This document shows positions 24,679 to 24,969 of a DNA stretch of 24,969 nucleotides, one piece after another (within the stretch, counting starts at the first letter, position 1; each line of letters starts with the position of its first letter). The stretch spans positions 1 through 24,969 of the forward strand of contig NZ_JBJUSG010000044.1 in NCBI RefSeq assembly GCF_046044395.1, in the 5' to 3' direction. This DNA comes from Magnetominusculus dajiuhuensis. Its GTDB lineage: Bacteria; Nitrospirota; Thermodesulfovibrionia; Thermodesulfovibrionales; Magnetobacteriaceae. Below the pieces are notes generated by a model. That model was given only the letters and a program-made list of their open reading frames with translations. It was not told the origin of the DNA and did not search any database. Made by a program: the position numbers and the translations under genes.

Positions 24679-24969
24679 ATACATGCACAAACCTACATAC
24701 GCAAATTACCTACCATATATACGTAATTTACCTAGTCCATTGTCTTACAATCAAAGGGGCGTTGTCCAGAGGAATTGTGTTCACCATTAAAGGAGTTTTG
24801 TCAATAAAATTACAAGACCCAAGCTCCGATATAGGAGTTTGCACCTGTAGCTACTAAGGCGTACACTAGTAAGATGACATTGCCAACCGCTAAATCGCAA
24901 TGAATTTACCTTAGTCCGTCATTCCGGCTTGCAGACTGTGTCACAATAGTAAAGCAGCCCCCCCCCCGG
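24679..24969. other. Upstream region of the signalling operon; no gene seen
   Basis: No convincing coding region is present. AATTTACCTAGTCC (24725-24738) recurs as AATTTACCTTAGTCC (24903-24917), with a shorter relative, AAATTACCTA, at 24703. CTCC-GATATA-GGAG forms a small hairpin near 24820-24833. The stretch GTCATTCCGGC near 24919 resembles dispersed GTCATTCC-type repeats. The end is a run of ten C (24958-24967) at the window edge. No clear sigma-70 or sigma-28 promoter for the operon could be assigned. Confidence 0.4.

Noticed and set aside
24958..24967. Run of ten C at the right edge
   Set aside because: A homopolymer at the window end is more likely a contig-edge or sequencing effect than a feature.

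Overview
The window is a bacterial chromosome segment of about 25 kb. It suggests an anaerobic, motile, Gram-negative-type organism with sulfur metabolism. The evidence is a single-chain pyruvate:ferredoxin oxidoreductase, a DsrE/F/H plus TusA sulfur-relay operon, a split-type cytochrome b C-terminal subunit with a PEWF motif, a corrinoid adenosyltransferase, and a CheA/chemoreceptor/CheW cluster whose CheA resembles those of deltaproteobacteria and Nitrospirota. A member of Nitrospirota (for example a Thermodesulfovibrio or Magnetobacterium relative) or a former deltaproteobacterial group is my inference. No marker gene here settles it.

Layout. (1) 1-9300: a giant secreted multidomain protein of 2,996 residues on the plus strand. 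It is preceded at the window edge by repeats that look like an insertion-sequence end and followed by an inverted repeat and gene debris. (2) 9500-10060, minus strand: a tRNA-Ser(CGA) gene whose 5' part overlaps the last codons of tadA, the tRNA adenosine deaminase gene. (3) 10096-13880: pyruvate:ferredoxin oxidoreductase with a recognisable promoter, a small duplicated start region that makes a 7-codon leader peptide, and a strong terminator hairpin. (4) 14071-15643, minus strand: a compact operon dsrH/tusB - dsrE/tusD - dsrF/tusC - tusA, with a good sigma-70-type promoter and a structured 3' end. (5) 15672-18112, plus strand: cytochrome b C-terminal subunit, corrinoid adenosyltransferase, an orphan BECR-fold (barnase/EndoU/RelE-like) toxin-type protein, and an HD-domain phosphohydrolase. 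(6) 18168-24664, minus strand: a signalling operon STAS - cheA - chemoreceptor - cheW. The chemoreceptor carries five nearly identical 91-residue HAMP-like units.

How the genes fit together. The Dsr/Tus proteins form a persulfide relay from TusA through DsrE/F/H. PFOR feeds low-potential electrons into anaerobic metabolism. The signalling operon encodes receptor, coupling protein, histidine kinase and a STAS protein, but no CheY, CheR or CheB, so it must use partners elsewhere or serve a pathway other than classical flagellar chemotaxis.

The strongest items for a second look are the 5 x 273-bp HAMP array, the CheA with two MshEN-like motifs and a CxxC (next to a STAS protein with a cysteine-rich tail), the tadA/tRNA-Ser overlap, the duplicated start region of PFOR, the 324-bp near-perfect duplication in the giant protein, and the hairpin that covers the start codon of the orphan toxin-like gene. 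I did not find a clearly new defence or mobile system.
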